From Castanea sativa (taxonomy: Eukaryota > Streptophyta > Magnoliopsida > Fagales > Fagaceae): DNA of 64,000 nt. Where the stretch lies: positions 2,558,501-2,622,500 of the forward strand of contig NC_134018.1 of NCBI RefSeq assembly GCF_040712315.1, given 5' to 3'. The notes beneath the pieces were generated by a model. That model did not search any database and was not told where the DNA came from. It worked only from the letters and a program-made list of their open reading frames with translations. Below, piece by piece: positions 34,743 to 46,517 of this stretch. The stretch's first letter is position 1. Every line of letters starts with the position of its first letter. The position numbers and the translations under genes were made by a program.

Positions 34743-34985
34743 AAGCTTAAACGGGGATATGATGCCCATGTGAAGCTAAGGCCACTCGCACCTAGGGATC
34801 TTGTACTAAGAAAAGTTGTGGGTGCTTCTAAGAACCTAGCTTGGGGTAAGCTTGGACCAAACTGGGAAGGCCCCTATCGCATTGTTTTAGTAGCAGGCAT
34901 AGGGTCGTATCGGCTAGCTGACCTAAATGAAAGAATTGTATCACGCCCATGGAATGTAAATAACCTTCGAAGGTATTATTATTAA
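34743..34985 (+). pseudogene. Gypsy integrase C-terminal end
   Basis: Continues the integrase after the TAG at 34740: YDAHVKLRPLAPRDLVLRK, then a small beta-rich tail (LGPNWEGPYRIVLVAGIGSY) ending RRYYY and a TAA at 34983. It corresponds to the DNA-binding tail of Ty3/gypsy integrases and marks the end of sense-strand pol. Confidence 0.9.
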
Positions 34986-35039
34986 TAAAATGTGCTTTTG
35001 TTAGTTAACATTTCAAAGTTATAAATACCTCTGGGGCTT

Positions 35040-35640
35040 ACATTTACTATTCTTAAGTATCAAATAGAAACTTGGTTAAGTATGGTCCTCGGACCACAAA
35101 CCTTGTGGAAATTGATATCTTGTCATTTGTTAAACAGAACCTTAGTTATGTCGGGTCCTCGAACCTCCTACTTTGGAAAAATTAACATTTGAAGTTACTA
35201 TTCTTAAGTGTCAAACAGAAACTTGGTTAAGTATGGTCCTCGGACCACAAACCTTGTGGAAATTGATATCTTGTCATTTGTTAAACAGAACATTAGTTAT
35301 GCCAGGTCCTCAGACCTCCTATTTAGGGAAAATTAACATTTGAAGTTACTATTCTTAAGTGTCAAACGAAAACTTGGTTAAGTATGGTCCTCGGACCACA
35401 AACCTTGTGGAAATTGATATCTTGTCATTTGTTAAACAGAACCTTAGTTATGCCGGGTCCTCGGACCTCCTACTTTGGGAAAATTAACATTTGAAGTTAC
35501 TATCCTTAAGTGTCAAACAGAAACCTGGTTAAGGATGGTCCTCGGACCACAAATCTTGTGGAAATTGATATCTTATCATTTGTAAAACAGAACCTTGATA
35601 TGTTATTATTTAGACATTGTTCTTATTTTTATCACATACC
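35040..35640 (+). repeat. 151-bp tandem repeats in the Gypsy 3-prime block
   Basis: CTTGGTTAAGTATGGTCCTC recurs at 35071, 35222 and 35373, with a variant at 35524, giving a constant 151-bp period over about four partly diverged units. Each unit contains two CGGACC words (GGTCCTCGGACC and GGGTCCTCGGACCTCC). No coding function is apparent. Such arrays are a frequent feature of the 3-prime untranslated region in long Gypsy elements and can seed satellite DNA. Confidence 0.92.
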
Positions 35641-36228
35641 TTGTGGAAGTCAAATGCCTTACCATCTGTTAAATTGGATCTTAAAGTAAGCAGTTGTAAA
35701 TATTGAAATAAGGATCCTGTAAGGTATGATCTTCGAACCCTACACTCTACTAAAATTGATATTTCGGATTATAAAGTTTAACTATCATGTGGGCTTTCTA
35801 AGTAAGGCACTGCATACCATCCAAGCTAAGTTAGTTTTTGCTAAATTCTTGAATGATTCACTCTGCAAAGCAAGTGTGCATATGGCTGTTTATAAGTTAT
35901 AATTGTTTGACTGTTGGAGTTAAACTTATTTACTATGTTCTTCCTTTAACTTTGTGTTAGTGAGAACTTTCGTGACAAAGCACAAAAAGAATAAAGTAAA
36001 ATAAATACAACTTGAATAAAGATTGAATAAACAGTTCTTCATTAATTATAAGCATAATACATCATTGCGTGAAGAAAACTGCAAAGTACAAAAAAAAATC
36101 CTATGCTAGGCCCTAAGCTTTGGGAGGGGGGTCTTAAAGGGACCTGCTGCCAGCCTCTGTGCTCTTCAGCTCCAACTCAAAGGTAGACAAGACTTGTTTC
36201 CCTTTATCTGTTAGAGGAAGGATGGGCT

Positions 36229-37272
36229 TCACATTCTGGCTTTGCTCCTGCTCGGAAGCTTCACATTCTGGCTTTGCTCCTGCTCGGAAGCTTCACACCC
36301 GTCCTTCTCTTTATGGGAACCTTCAGGTTCTGTAGGATTAGGAACGAGTTCTAGCACCACGGGAGAAAGGGCAGGAGAGGCAACAACATGAGGTTCTTTT
36401 ATTTCTTGTATGTCTAGGGGAAGCCAAACGTTCTCAGGCTTCCTCAGCTCGGAAGCTTGAGGAACCCCTGCTGCGTTCAAGGCCTCTCCCCAGACCTGTT
36501 GACAGTACTCTCGGCACAAGGCCGCAAAGACTTTTGTCAACGTTTCTTGCGTTGCATTTACTCCCTCCTGATAGCTGTTTTGCCTAGCAGCCTCCAGTGA
36601 GCGCTTGTAGGTGCGAGCCTCCTCCTTCATCCGCGTAAGCTCCTTCTCCAAGTCAGAGTGTGCCCGTTGGGTTTGGGAGAGCTCGTCGTCCTTTTGGCGA
36701 AGAAGCTTACGTTGCCCCTCCACTTGGTTCTCCATCGTCCTCAAGCTGGCCTCGACACCATCTTTCTCTCTTTTTAGATCGGCCAACTGCGATGTGATCT
36801 TCCCATTTTCTGCTAGGGCCTGGCCTAGGGTCCTTTCTATCTCTTGCCGTAGCTTTTGCTCCATTCCAACTCGCCTCCGAGAATCCTCCACGAACTTCTC
36901 GGCAGCGAAAACTTCTTGGATGGCCTGCAAAAAATGTCAAGGGGTTAAATGTGGTAAAATGTTTACAAATGAACCTAGAGTATAAGTGTGAGGTGGAACT
37001 TACCAGAGCTAAATCCCTTTTCAATGAAAGGAACAGTTGAGGCTGGCTCATCTTCTCTAAGGCTTCCATGTCCTTGGGCAGCAGAAGAGGACGCTCCAAC
37101 GCCTTAGCCAGGTGGAGGGCATGGCCTTGTTGGAACAACCTGATGTTGGACTGGAGGGGAATTGGCGCTCCATCTAGTCTCAGTTCGGGGGACCACATAG
37201 TTGGTGCTTGGCGCACCTCGGCCCTGTCTCTGATCTCCCCGCTTTCAACTGAACGGGCGCGCCCTTTGCCCT
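36229..37272 (-). CDS. Gypsy antisense ORF, C-terminal coiled-coil part
   Basis: Two minus-strand open segments joined by a probable intron. The coding stretch below 36930 begins MQAIQEVFAAEKF and forms a long Glu/Lys/Arg-rich coiled coil (residues about 10-120: ERTLGQALAENG, LADLKREKDGVEASLRT, RKLLRQKDDELSQTQR). It ends with a Pro/Glu-rich tail and a stop at 36229. Upstream, 37005-37216 encodes RLDGAPIPLQSNIRLFQQG and LALVSS-type sequence, separated by a GT...AG-like gap at about 36927-37003. A 32-bp direct duplication (GCTTCACATTCTGGCTTTGC) at 36230-36293 alters the last codons. The role is unknown; similar antisense ORFs occur in Tat-type elements. Confidence 0.55.
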
Positions 37273-37342
37273 TGTCCAGCTTCTGCTACTGAGCTGGCGG
37301 TAACTGCTGTTTCAGCTTCTTTTGCTTCTCACCACCAGCCTC

Positions 37343-38028
37343 CTAGGCCTCCACCTTCCTTTTCTTCTTCGGATCGTTGGCAGGAGGCTTAAGGTCGGCT
37401 GGAGGAGGGGGTGGTGGCAAGGCAGGGGGAGCTTGGGATCCCCTCGCACCCTTTTTGGCAACTTTCTCCCCTCTCGCGGTCAGGAGGTCCTTAAGCACGT
37501 CCATGTCCTCTTCAACAGAGCTGTCGTCTGGACGTGCCATCACTAGACCGGCTATCCCAGAGGTCTCGGCAGCTTCCTCTTCTTCGTCGGAGAGGACGAC
37601 AAATGGGTTTCCACGAGGCCTTTGGACGTCCTCAAGTCGAAACTTATCTACCTCCTCATCCAACGTGTTCGACGAAGACACTTGTTCCTCTGGGACAACT
37701 GTTGCCTGAGAGTGCGTGGCGAGGGGGATTGCAGCAATGGGCTGTGAGTACAATACAGTGTAGGGGCGTCAGGAATGTTATGGTCGGCTAAGAAGTGTGG
37801 TCTGGCTACGTGAATCCTTCTTCGCCTCCAGTCACCCGCAACGATGGCGTTCTCAATCTCCTGGAAGTCCGAGGAGATAGGGTCGTACCCTAATATCAAG
37901 TGAGCCGCCCTAAGTTGTAAGTCTTCACTGACGAACACCTCTGAGCGTAATACTCGGCTCAAGCGAGGGCGCACGCGTTGTTTATTTGCAAAGAAAGACA
38001 CCAAAACAAACAAACATGGTCAGATTTG
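37343..38028 (-). CDS. Gypsy antisense ORF, middle part
   Basis: Minus-strand open segments. The 5-prime part (38013 to about 37740) encodes RPRLSRVLRSEVFVSEDLQL and HLILGYDPISSDFQEIENAI. The 3-prime part (37753-37343) encodes a low-complexity acidic and proline-rich region (VVLSDEEEEAAETSG, PPALPPPPPPADLKPP) ending in a basic KKKRKVEA that resembles a nuclear localisation signal. The two parts overlap in different frames near 37650-37750, so either an intron or a frameshift joins them. The function is not known. Confidence 0.5.
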
Positions 38029-38121
38029 TAGGATATGTACTAAACTAAAGTTAGACGTTTAAGTAAATGCAAATGCACATTTTAAGATGTTAGGTGGAGT
38101 TGTGGAGTGGGAAGTTAGCTC

Positions 38122-38640
38122 CTAAGGAGTCGCACCTGGATCTCCCCACTCAACTGGGCAGTGGAGGCCGTCGTGCCAGTTGCCTGAGGCGATGAGGTAG
38201 TCGTCCTTCATGCCTTTATTGGATTTGGGCAGACAGGAGATCAACCTAACTACGCTAGAGCGGGATTTGATATAATAGCCTACCCTAGTGAGTTTGTGGC
38301 ATTCGTACATAAAGGCGACGTCATGCCAGGTAAGGTTCAGACCTATCTGCTCATTTAGAGCTTCGACGCTTCCTAAGACTCTAAAGACGTTGGAGCACAC
38401 TGGTCAGGACACAACCGGTGGTTGTGGAGGTATTCCCTGGTCACGCTTCTCATAGGGAGGGTCATCCCACCTTCTATGAAGGCAATCATGGGGATGATAA
38501 CCTCTTCCGTTTTCCTAGACCCAGCTACGACTTCCGCCGGACAGTATCTTAAACCTACGTCGTTGGGAATGTGGTATTTGGCTCTGAAACCTTCCATCCC
38601 AGCGACGGTGTCAACTAAACACTTAAATCTACCCATTAGG
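38122..38640 (-). CDS. Gypsy antisense ORF, N-terminal part
   Basis: The minus-strand frame beginning near 38636 (MGRFKCLVDTVAGMEGFRAK) runs through YHIPNDVGLRYC and PMIAFIEGGMTLPMR. After a frame change near 38385-38400 it continues as FRVLGSVEALNEQIGLNLTW, YYIKSRSSVVRLISCLPKSN and DYLIASGNWHDG. This resembles the plant retroelement-associated protein that is repeatedly found antisense in Tat-type Gypsy elements (an N-terminal domain resembling the putative plant transposon protein family). I recognise the pattern but not a biochemical function. Confidence 0.55.
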
Positions 38641-39142
38641 AAGGAACGAAAGACTAAGTTTTAAGAGGGAGAACGGTTAAAATGGGAGCCGAGGACAAGA
38701 TCCGAGGAGAATGGAGTAAAGAAAAAGAATAGAAACTTACAAGTTTGAAGTTGTGTGAGTTTCCACGGATTTCTGTAGAAAAAAGGTGATTACTGATATT
38801 TTGATGGGATTAGCCTCTGAAGAAATAAATGAAGGTGCAGGTTCCCAAAGCGTCACGACGTGCGGGAAGCGGTCTTGAAATTGTATTCTTCCCGCCCAAA
38901 TTTTCAGGGGGTAACAAGGGCCGTTGGATGCTCATCTCACCGTTGAACGTGGGGGACAAGGTGTAACTTACGGTAATAAATGCACGCGTCTTTGAAATTA
39001 AAACCGCCAAGTGGCATCCTCTGGAACGCGAAACGATCTCCACACGCGTAGTTTATTTACAAAACGTGTGGGGTAAGTTCTTATTGGATCAAAACCTTAT
39101 TTTTCTCCTCAGATGCTGAAAAATAGAGTTTTGAAGGGCTAT

Positions 39143-39899
39143 TGTGTGGAGTAAAAGAACCCAAGGGGGCATTTGGGCCCTTGGGCTCTAGCAAGGAGGT
39201 CCGATCTGTTCTTGAGCTAAGAATTTGTTAGTACTGCGAATCGGCTCATACGCCGAAGATCCGAGGACACATCTGAGGGTGAGTTTCTCCTCGGACAGAC
39301 TCAAGAAAACTCGTAGATTCACTACGAAGGTCAAGGCAGAGCTCTGGAAAGACTGTTGGTTAAGAGGGGGAAACCCTAAACCTTCTAGATACACCGATGT
39401 TAGAAAAATATCGTGAGCAAAGGCTGCCACCTCCACATTAAAGACTCTGCACCTACCTCCCTATCTGCATTAATGGGGAAGTGACCCCTGAACAGTAGAG
39501 CTGAAACTTCTGGTCACTATTCAAAGGCACTAAGGGAAGAAATATCTAGGGGGAGGGGGTTTGAGCAACACGTGGATAAAGTATCAGGAAAAGAAGTATT
39601 TAAGGGGGGTGAAGGCCAAAGAAAAAGGGGCAGTCTGTAACTAAGAAAGAAATTAAGAATTGTAATCTTTAAGAAAAAAAGAGAAATAATATAGCAGTAA
39701 TCCTCGACTCACATCCGAGGAGGTCCATCAGCAATTATCATTCATTATTTACAAGTGTTTGCACACCAAAGCCTGTTATCAAGCTCTCAGTACCTTTAAT
39801 CTAGATTTCAAACCCACGTTCTACAAATTTCATTGTTTAAGGCTTATTGGGTTTGAGCCCATAATTTTCTTTGGGTCCAGGTGCAATTGTGCACTTACA
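39143..39899 (+). repeat. Gypsy 3-prime LTR
   Basis: Begins TGTGTGGAG and ends GTGCACTTACA, matching the 5-prime LTR with scattered substitutions. Confidence 0.95.
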
Positions 39900-39904
39900 A
39901 GTAT
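39900..39904. repeat. target site duplication (AGTAT), right
   Basis: AGTAT follows the 3-prime LTR, matching 28848-28852. Confidence 0.95.
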
Positions 39905-41235
39905 TTACTATGATCTATGAATACTACTCTTTCAACCATCCAATTGGCCACTATTTCCCTGGCTGTTCTATTTATTTCATTTTTTATAAAATTAAAAAAT
40001 TTAAAGTCATTTTGATCAGCCTCATTTTTCTTATTTTGAAAAAATAAAATAAAATAGAGTGGTAGACTTAGTATTGAAAAAGGAGCCAAAAGAAAGGAGT
40101 ATGGTCTATCCATAGATTCATATTTTGCCGCAAAAGGAGACAAAGTTTGACAATCTTGTTTTCTCCTGAAGAATAAGTAACACCCTTTCCAGCACGAAGC
40201 CTCATGCACGAGTTTATTATATCATAGAAAGCTTCATCCCTCATGCAGGCATGCATATATGGAGAAACTTCCTAGCACCGACTCCATTGCAATCCAAGAG
40301 CTACGTCATGTCGTCATTCCAAGATTATATTTAGCACCTCCAAATCACATATTTAAACCTAATTTAAGTTACAAGGCAGTGATAATTGAAAGTTATCTAC
40401 ACCATTGAATCTTTCAATTTTTTGTTTATAATTTAGTACATTTATCCACTTTATTCTAATTAGATTTTACTCCAAAATTAGTAAACAGTTTTGAATACTA
40501 CTTAATTTAATGTCTAAATGGGGGAAAATGTGCCTGAAACCATAGCTAATACAAAATCGTTTCAATTAGCAATTGAATCGGAAGCAATCTAACTAAATAA
40601 CAAATATTACGACTTTTATTTTAATTATTTTATATAATTCAATAGTTGGGAGAGGAGGAATTAAAATTCGGCATATTTCCGTTGAAAACGCTAAAAAATG
40701 TTAGCCAATTGAGCTATAAGGCTTGAGCTTTCAAAGCTCTTGATAATATCACCGACTTTTATTAAATTAAATAACACTTTTTTCTTCTTCTTTTTTTCTA
40801 ATAAACAGATATGTAAATATGTATTATACATGATTTTCAAAATAATAATAATAATTTACGCATGGAAAAAGTTTTCTTCCATGACGGCTTGGAGAAATTT
40901 TCACCAATAGACTTTTCAAAGTAAAATGAAAAAATTACTAATTAAAATTATTTAGTCATATAAAATTACTAATAGACTTTTAATTAATAATTACCCATTA
41001 AAATTATTTTTGGAATAAGTAGACTTTTCAAAAATTTTAGTCATATCAATACGGCTACCACCCTGCCCCACCGTTTCCATCGAGTGCATTATGACATATA
41101 GAATATGGGCAATGTGCATTATCAATATTCAATTGAGAGATATGCACGATTCAACATATTTAGCTGCTAGTCAAAAAGTTATACTCAAATAGTTATTCTA
41201 GTGGCATGGTTCATTATACCTTTCTCTCCATTGCT
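39905..41235. other. upstream intergenic DNA of the terpene synthase
   Basis: AT-rich, no gene seen. It presumably contains the terpene synthase promoter in its right part. I do not see a diagnostic cis-element beyond the TATA box at 41236. Confidence 0.4.
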
Positions 41236-41243
41236 TATAAATA
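41236..41243 (+). promoter_or_regulatory. TATA box of the terpene synthase gene
   Basis: TATAAATA lies 115 bp before the ATG at 41351. It is followed by a CT/CA-rich leader (ACATCTCTCTCAAGAAG) typical of plant 5-prime untranslated regions, so transcription would start near 41268-41275. Confidence 0.65.
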
Positions 41244-41350
41244 CCAGGGCCTTGAAGGCATTATACATCTCTCTCAAGAAGTTCACAGAGAACAAATCCC
41301 ATCATACCTTATCATTCAAAACTTCGACTAGTCCTTGAACTTAGAAAAAT

Positions 41351-43809
41351 ATGTCTGCCCAAGTCTCAGGGGCTCCATCCCAAAATGCCAAATCAGAGGT
41401 TGTTCGCCGAACAGCAAATTTCCATCCAAGCATTTGGGGTGACTGTTTCATCAACAATACTTCAGAGGACAAGGTGACATGATTATTTGCTACCCTAGTT
41501 TATGAAGATTATGTAGTAAAATTTATAATATTATTAGCATTTTTTGTTACAATATAAATATTTGTTCATGCAATTTGTGGTGTAGGATATTCATTTAAGT
41601 AAAGTAAGTGAAGTTGAAGAGCTGAAAGATGAGGTGAGAAACGAGCTCTTTGACTCTATGGGTCATCTTTCACAACAGCCAAGCTTAATTGATGCACTCC
41701 AGCGCCTAGGCATCGCTTACCACTTTGAGAGAGAAATCCAAGAAGCTCTAGAACATATATACGCTACTTTTAACGACAAAAATAATGTTGATGATCTCTA
41801 CGAAGTTTCCCTCAGTTTTCGACTGCTACGCCAAGAAGGATTTAAGGTTTCATGTGGTAAGACCCGAGTATGAATGATTTTTTCATGTAATAGTGAGTTC
41901 GCAACATTTTTTATTAAATAAATTTGGTTTTTGCTATACAGATGTTTTCAACAAGTTCAAAGATGAAGATGGTCAATTCAAGGAAAGCTTGACCAGCAAC
42001 GTTGAAGGCATGCTAGCCTTCTATGAGGCTACACATCTGAGGGTGCATGGAGAAGACATTCTTGATGAGGCCCTTGAGTTCACTACCTCTCACCTTAAGT
42101 CCATAGCATCCCTTATAGGTAATCCGTTGGCAGCACAAATAACTCGTGCCTTAAAGCAGCCCTTGCACAAGGGCATACCACGGCTAGAGGCTCGGCGATA
42201 CATTTCTATCTATGAACAGGATGCTTCACGTAACAAAGTTTTGCTCAAGCTTTCAATATTAGATTTTAATCTAGTGCAGTCATTGCACAAAGAGGAACTT
42301 AGTGATATCACAAGGTAATTAGTTCTAAAACCATGATCCAAAAAGACAAAGTATGAATATTCTTAGACATGGTGAAGGGAATACTACATATTTTACTATA
42401 TAAATCTTGCAAAATGATGTGTTACAAATAATAAAAAATAAATTTAATTCAAACTTCATTTATTAGGTTGTTGAAGTGGTGTACAGTAGTAATCATATTC
42501 TTGATACAACAATTATTTAATTTTTTGTAGTAAAATTTATAGCAACCCTAGCAGTTTTCTATATATTTTTGGTTACTTACAATCAATTAATATTAATTGT
42601 TAATTTGTTTTATTCAAATTGTAGGTGGTGGAAAGATTTAGATTTTGCAACGAAGCTACCTTTTGCAAGAGATAGAGTTGTCGAGTGCTACTTTTGGATA
42701 GTCACGGTCTACTTTGAGCCCCGATATTCACTTGCAAGAAAAATACTAACCAAAGTTATTTCCATGACATCCATTCTAGACGATATATATGACGTTTATG
42801 GCACACTTGAAGAGCTTGAACCCTTCACTGAAGCAATTGAGAGGTTCATAGATTGAATTAATTAATATATATGTTAAGACTATGATGTATAACGTCAATC
42901 TAACTTTTGTAATTGGTACATGATATATTCAGGTGGGATATTAGCTGCATAGATCAACTTCCAGAATACATGCAAATATGTTATCGTGCACTCTTTGATG
43001 TATTCGAAGCAATTGAAAATGAGTTGGCCAAGAAAGAAAAATCATACCGTGTTAGCTATGCAAAAGATGCTGTAAGAGCCAAGCAATTTAACTTTTCAAG
43101 TTTTTTTGTCCGCATTTTCATGCTACGTATTTATTTTATTTATGTTGTTTAAACCTTAGATGAAACGTTTGGTTCGGGCCTACTTTGATGAAGCCAAATG
43201 GTTCCACCAAAATTACATCCCAACAATGGAGGAGTATATGCATGTTGCACTTAAAACCTCTGGTTACCCTATGCTCACAGCTATCTCTTTCCTTGGCATG
43301 GGTGACATCGTTACAAAAGAGGCATTTGATTGGATCTTCAGCAACCCCAAGATCATTACAGCTTCATCTGTAATTGGTAGACTCATGGATGACATGAAGT
43401 CACATAAGGTATGCAATCACAAAAATCTTATCAAGTTTCGCAAGCTAGTGTGAGATGTCTATTTCATATGTGTTTCCAACTTTCTACTTACCCTTTTGAA
43501 AAAATTTGTATCTAGTTTGAGCAAGAGAGAGGGCATGCTGCCTCAGCAGTCGAATGCTACATGAAGCAACATGGTGTCTCAGAGCAAGTAGTCCATGATG
43601 AATTCAACAGGCAAGTTGCTAATGCATGGAAGGACATTAATGAGGAATGTATAAGGCCCACTGTTGTTCCCATGCCTCTACTTATGCGTGTTCTTAATCT
43701 TGCACGAGTAATAGACGTCATTTACAAGGAAGGGGATGGCTACACTCACGTTGGAAAAGAGATGAAAGATAATGTTGCATCAGTGCTTATAGACTCAATA
43801 CCAATATAA
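41351..43809 (+). CDS. terpene synthase, TPS-a type (probable sesquiterpene synthase), 7 exons
   Basis: Exons by GT-AG and frame: 41351-41473, 41586-41856, 41942-42314, 42625-42843, 42933-43071, 43160-43408 and 43516-43809, giving 555 residues and a TAA stop. The enzyme would ionise and cyclise farnesyl diphosphate in the cytosol. Motifs: RRx8W at residues 19-29 ([11 protein letters not shown]) in the N-terminal alpha-barrel domain, RDR at 271-273, the Mg-binding DDIYD at 308-312, and the NSE/DTE site DDMKSHKFE at 452-460. The length and start directly before RRx8W, with no plastid leader, fit TPS-a sesquiterpene synthases; seven exons is the usual number for angiosperm TPS-a genes. The donor after exon 4 (GTTCAT) is weak but keeps the frame. 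No disruption seen. The product (for example germacrene type) cannot be predicted. Confidence 0.93.
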
Positions 43810-43840
43810 ATGGGGTGACAAAATAAGTATCTTCATAAAG

Positions 43841-43846
43841 AATAAA
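43841..43846 (+). terminator. poly(A) signal of the terpene synthase gene
   Basis: AATAAA 32 bp after the stop codon, in AT-rich DNA; a near-consensus plant polyadenylation signal. Confidence 0.5.
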
Positions 43847-43876
43847 GGACCTGAATAGAATCCAAGCTTGTTGATA

Positions 43877-43880
<4 letters not shown>

Positions 43881-43946
<66 letters not shown>
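43881..43946. repeat. (TA)n microsatellite
   Basis: About 32 TA units just downstream of the terpene synthase. Confidence 0.95.
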
Positions 43947-43949
<3 letters not shown>

Positions 43950-44751
43950 CCCATTATATAGAAGATAAAAGGAAAATCTTTGTTGTTGTTGTTGTTTTTT
44001 TTTTTTTTTTCGGATAAACTACTAGTTTCTTATTTAATGACGATGGGATTTACTATTGGTATATTTTTGTGGGAGGTTATAATTATTGTGCCATTCTAGT
44101 GGGGGTGAGTACATAAAGTTTTTCTTAATATTTATCAAGTTATTATCTTTTGTTTCCTTACACTACTATTTATTATATACTGTGTAGGAGCAAGGGTAAT
44201 TGAGAGGTTAAGGAAGCTCTTTGTAAACACAATTGACACCATTTGGTATAATAGACCCTCCAATGAAATAAATATTCTTTATAAATACCCAACAATTGTA
44301 TAGTTGCGTTTTCATTACAAAGAATCATTGTTTTCTTTTTCTTCTTATGAATAATTATTATTTAAAATGAAAAATAATTTTTTTTTTTTAAAAACTCCTT
44401 AACTAATAGTTACTTTAATCTACATAACAGCTCCAACAAATAAAATTCAAATAATCCTTTTAAAATAATGTGCTGCAACATATCAAAAATAATAAAAAAT
44501 TGCGTACAACCATTATCCTCCTAGGTTTTGTTTATGCCATCAAGGAATCTATGAATGAAACCATCTTCTTTTCTTTAGAATCATCAACGAATGGAATCTG
44601 ATAATGAAAACCTTGATTTTTTTTTTCCCGGGGCTTTATCATTACCAATCTCTCTCTCTTGAACATTGAATATTTTCCCCCTTTTTTTCCTTGTGTTGTG
44701 TTTATGCCATACAGGTTACCTCATATACATAGTCAAGGAAATCAACAACTC
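43947..44751. other. intergenic DNA without visible features
   Basis: AT-rich sequence with poly(T) runs. No gene or defined repeat. Confidence 0.4.
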
Positions 44752-45140
44752 TAATGGCCTGTTTGGATGTTTAAAAAAGGAGGGGAGTAGAGTAGAAGGA
44801 AGGGGAGTAATTCAATTACCTTATTTGGGAGTTTTTTAAGGAAGTAGGGGGAGGGGTTTGAAGGGGTTTCAACTACCTCCAACCCCTTCATTTTTAACTC
44901 CCCCAAATTGGAGAGATTTGAAGGGAGAGTAGAGCACATAAAATTATTGATAAAGTAAATTATTTAATTTATCCTTATTATATTTATAAAATTACAATGT
45001 TAAAAACAAAGGGAATGACTAATTACTCCCTTCCCTCTTATTAATTATAAAAACATCCAAACAAGGTAGAGGGTAATCATTTTCCTCTACTCTCCTCCCC
45101 ACTACTCTCCTTCCTCTCTAAACTCCCAAACAGGCCATAA
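44752..45140. mobile_element. Tourist-like (PIF/Harbinger) MITE
   Basis: The element (44755-45137) begins TGGCCTGTTTGGATGTTTAA and ends AACTCCCAAACAGGCCA, and is flanked by the 3-bp duplication TAA (44752-44754, 45138-45140). GGCCTGTTTGG is a common Tourist-type end. The interior has complementary GGGGAGTAG/CTACTCTCC words. No coding capacity. Confidence 0.88.
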
Positions 45141-45486
45141 TAGGTGGAATGAGACCATTTTGTTACTTATTTTTATTGAATTGTTTGAAAAGAACTTGAG
45201 AATGCTACCTAGGTAATATTTTAGACCCCAACTTTTAATTATGGCGTAATTAATTAGGTTAATTTATCAATTAACACCAAGTTTATGTGATTAACCAATT
45301 GATATAAGCATGAATACCAACAATTGCTTATACGAACACATCAGAACATTGGAAAAGTAAAAAGCATAGAAAATTAGAGATACAAACCCAAGAAAACAAA
45401 AAACCGGAAAGGAAATCCTCTCTGTGGCACCACCATTGAAATGATCCACTAGAACGAATAGTTGCAGTATATGATACACACAAAAC

Positions 45487-46509
45487 TAAGGAAGACTATT
45501 TCGTACCGTACCGGCCGGTATCACTGGTATTTTCCGTTTCGGTAGGTCGACCGGTACAGAAACGTAGTGATTTCGTTCCGGATTAAATACCGGTCATACC
45601 GGGATCGTTTCGGCCGTACCGGGATAAATATCAGATTCTGGCCGATTAATGGATACCAGCCGAAACTGAACTTGACCCAAAAACGCCATCTAATCTGCTG
45701 GTTTTCTCCTCCTCACGCCGGATGGGCTCTCTCCAGCTCTTTGCCCTTTACGCCATTGATTTTTTTGGCCTAACACTGGGACGATATTGTTGACTGGAGG
45801 TGAATGGTGGCACCATCGATTTGTTGACGTTGCGAAATGGGGCAAGCTTAGAGTAATAGATAGATAAAGAGAGGCTGAAACTAAAATTTTGAACTTGAAC
45901 ACAAAGAAAGAGAGTGTGTGTATTGAGATCTGAAAATGTGAAGAGGGAAGTATACAGGCAATACCGTGTGAAAATAGAAAACAACTTTGGAAGACGTGAT
46001 GATAGGTTGGCTTTTTTTTTTCTTCCTCAGTTTTTGTGAGTTCCAACGGCAGAATAGATAACTTTTTAAATTTGTATTTTTTGGGTTTACCATTACCACC
46101 CACAAGCTTTTCTAATATTATAATATTTTTGTACTAACAAATTCCACCCATTGAACAGTTTTTCTAATTGTATCTCATATCTGATTACTATCTCTTATTG
46201 AAATTTTTATCTTGTCTTTTGGTTGTTTTTTCTTTCTTTTTTGATGGATAAACTAAAGCCTATTAGGTTTTGGTTGAGGTATAAACTCACCTATAAAGAT
46301 TAATATCATCTTATATTGGCTTTTTTCAAATAATTAAATTTATATAATATAAACATGTAAGTAATATGTATCTAAAAAAAATGTAAATAATATATATATT
46401 ATTAAATTAGCGGTAATCCTGAAACGATACATCGGTATAGACCGATACTAAAATATTTCATTTTCTAATTCAAACCGAAACAGCCTCCAGTACGGTATTG
46501 ACTCTCTTG
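45487..46509. mobile_element. non-autonomous hAT-type element (hAT-b)
   Basis: The 1,023-bp segment is flanked by the perfect 8-bp duplication CACAAAAC (45479-45486 and 46510-46517). The imperfect ends are TAAGGAAGACTATTTCG and, inverted, CAAGAGAGTCAATACCG. Subterminal DNA is rich in CCGG/CGGTA words (TACCGGCCGGTATCACTGG), as in the element at 12024-12661, with an AT-rich centre. No transposase found. It splits an older retroelement-related sequence (45290-45478 and 46518-47016). Confidence 0.75.
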
Positions 46510-46517
46510 CACAAAAC

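Larger units (their letters stand above)
28853..39899 (+). mobile_element. Gypsy LTR retrotransposon, Tat-like, with antisense ORFs
   Basis: An 11,047-bp element with LTRs at 28853-29611 and 39143-39899, both TG...CA, and a perfect AGTAT duplication. Order: primer site, gag, protease, reverse transcriptase, RNase H, a second RNase H, integrase, then about 4.1 kb without sense coding capacity. That 3-prime block holds 151-bp tandem repeats and minus-strand open frames. Two RNase H domains, a large 3-prime non-coding block and antisense ORFs are features described for the Tat lineage of plant Ty3/gypsy elements. All sense-frame stops are TAG or TAA where Gln is expected, plus one frameshift near 31800, so the copy is defective but otherwise full-length. 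By eye the first 310 bp of the two LTRs differ at about 18 positions. Confidence 0.95.

Noticed and set aside
36229..38640. Antisense ORF block as an independent host gene captured near the Gypsy element
   Set aside because: It lies entirely between pol and the 3-prime LTR, and similar antisense ORFs are known from Tat-type elements, so it belongs to the retrotransposon.
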